From contig CAZDUX010000014.1 in NCBI GenBank assembly GCA_964508715.1, positions 31,783-95,782 of the forward strand: DNA of 64,000 nucleotides, given 5' to 3'. This DNA comes from JAKALX01 sp964508715 (lineage in GTDB: Bacteria; Chloroflexota; Dehalococcoidia; Tepidiformales; Tepidiformaceae). Shown here in pieces: positions 63,894 through 64,000 of this stretch. Under the pieces are notes generated by a model that saw only the letters and a program-made list of their open reading frames with translations, did not search any database and was not told where the DNA came from. Within the stretch, counting starts at the first letter, position 1. Every line of letters starts with the position of its first letter. A program made the position numbers and the translations under genes.

Positions 63894-64000
63894 CCCCTCC
63901 CCCGCCCGTTTCGCTGCCACCGCCGAGGCCGGGTTCCGCCCACAGGGGTGTGACTGATGATTTTGCAAAAGTGAGTAAGCGGGTAGAGGATAGGGGAGGC

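Overview
This is a gene-dense, high-GC bacterial chromosome segment. Most of it is core housekeeping sequence rather than a mobile or accessory island. The gene content fits a member of the Chloroflexota (Tepidiforma-like); that placement is inferred from the lipoprotein-rich envelope genes, HrcA/CIRCE control of both chaperone operons and the high GC. No rRNA, recognisable tRNA, CRISPR array, insertion sequence or prophage gene was seen.

Layout. Position 1-2.6 kb holds the end of a methyltransferase and a cellulose-synthase-like glycosyltransferase with a PilZ domain. From 10.2 kb back to 2.7 kb on the minus strand runs the classical origin-proximal block: rpmH, rnpA, yidD, a beta-propeller lipoprotein, yidC, jag, a PfkB-type kinase, parA, parB and a RidA-family gene. 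Most junctions are 1-4 bp overlaps. The only long gap in the block, between yidD and the lipoprotein gene, contains a cluster of parS sites. dnaA and a DnaA-box origin are not in the window. At 10-15 kb lie a lytic transglycosylase, alr, an atypical receiver protein and a zinc-ribbon/Gly-rich protein.

Heat shock. hrcA-grpE-dnaK (15.2-18.9 kb) starts behind a perfect CIRCE element. groES-groEL (37.9-39.9 kb) starts behind a second, near-perfect CIRCE. HrcA encoded here should therefore repress both operons.

Middle region (19-37 kb). Orphan DNA methyltransferase, NUDIX hydrolase, CorA-family transporter, a large hybrid PAS histidine kinase, proB, two secreted surface proteins with C-terminal anchors, DUF4389 protein, obg, ruvB, a CopD-like membrane protein, azlCD, a DinB-like protein, and an ArsR-type regulator beside two small genes with an operator-like repeat.

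Right part (40-64 kb). An orphan NitT/TauT-type binding protein, a membrane protein, pheA, two KTN/TrkA proteins with UspA and a 55-residue membrane protein, DUF4349 protein, M50 protease, FmdB protein, tatA-tatC, a CcsA-type cytochrome c assembly gene, proA, glutaredoxin-lgt, DUF169, rlmB-type methyltransferase, prs, a small kinase, htpX, moaC, DUF362 and an acyl-CoA synthetase. Two 7-bp-period tandem repeats lie just upstream of prs and the acyl-CoA synthetase.

No complete novel multi-gene system stood out. The most notable signals are the parS cluster inside the rpmH-parB block, the propeller lipoprotein coupled to yidC, the heptamer repeats, a structured stretch upstream of obg, an AT-rich patch before tatA and a receiver whose phospho-acceptor Asp is Glu.
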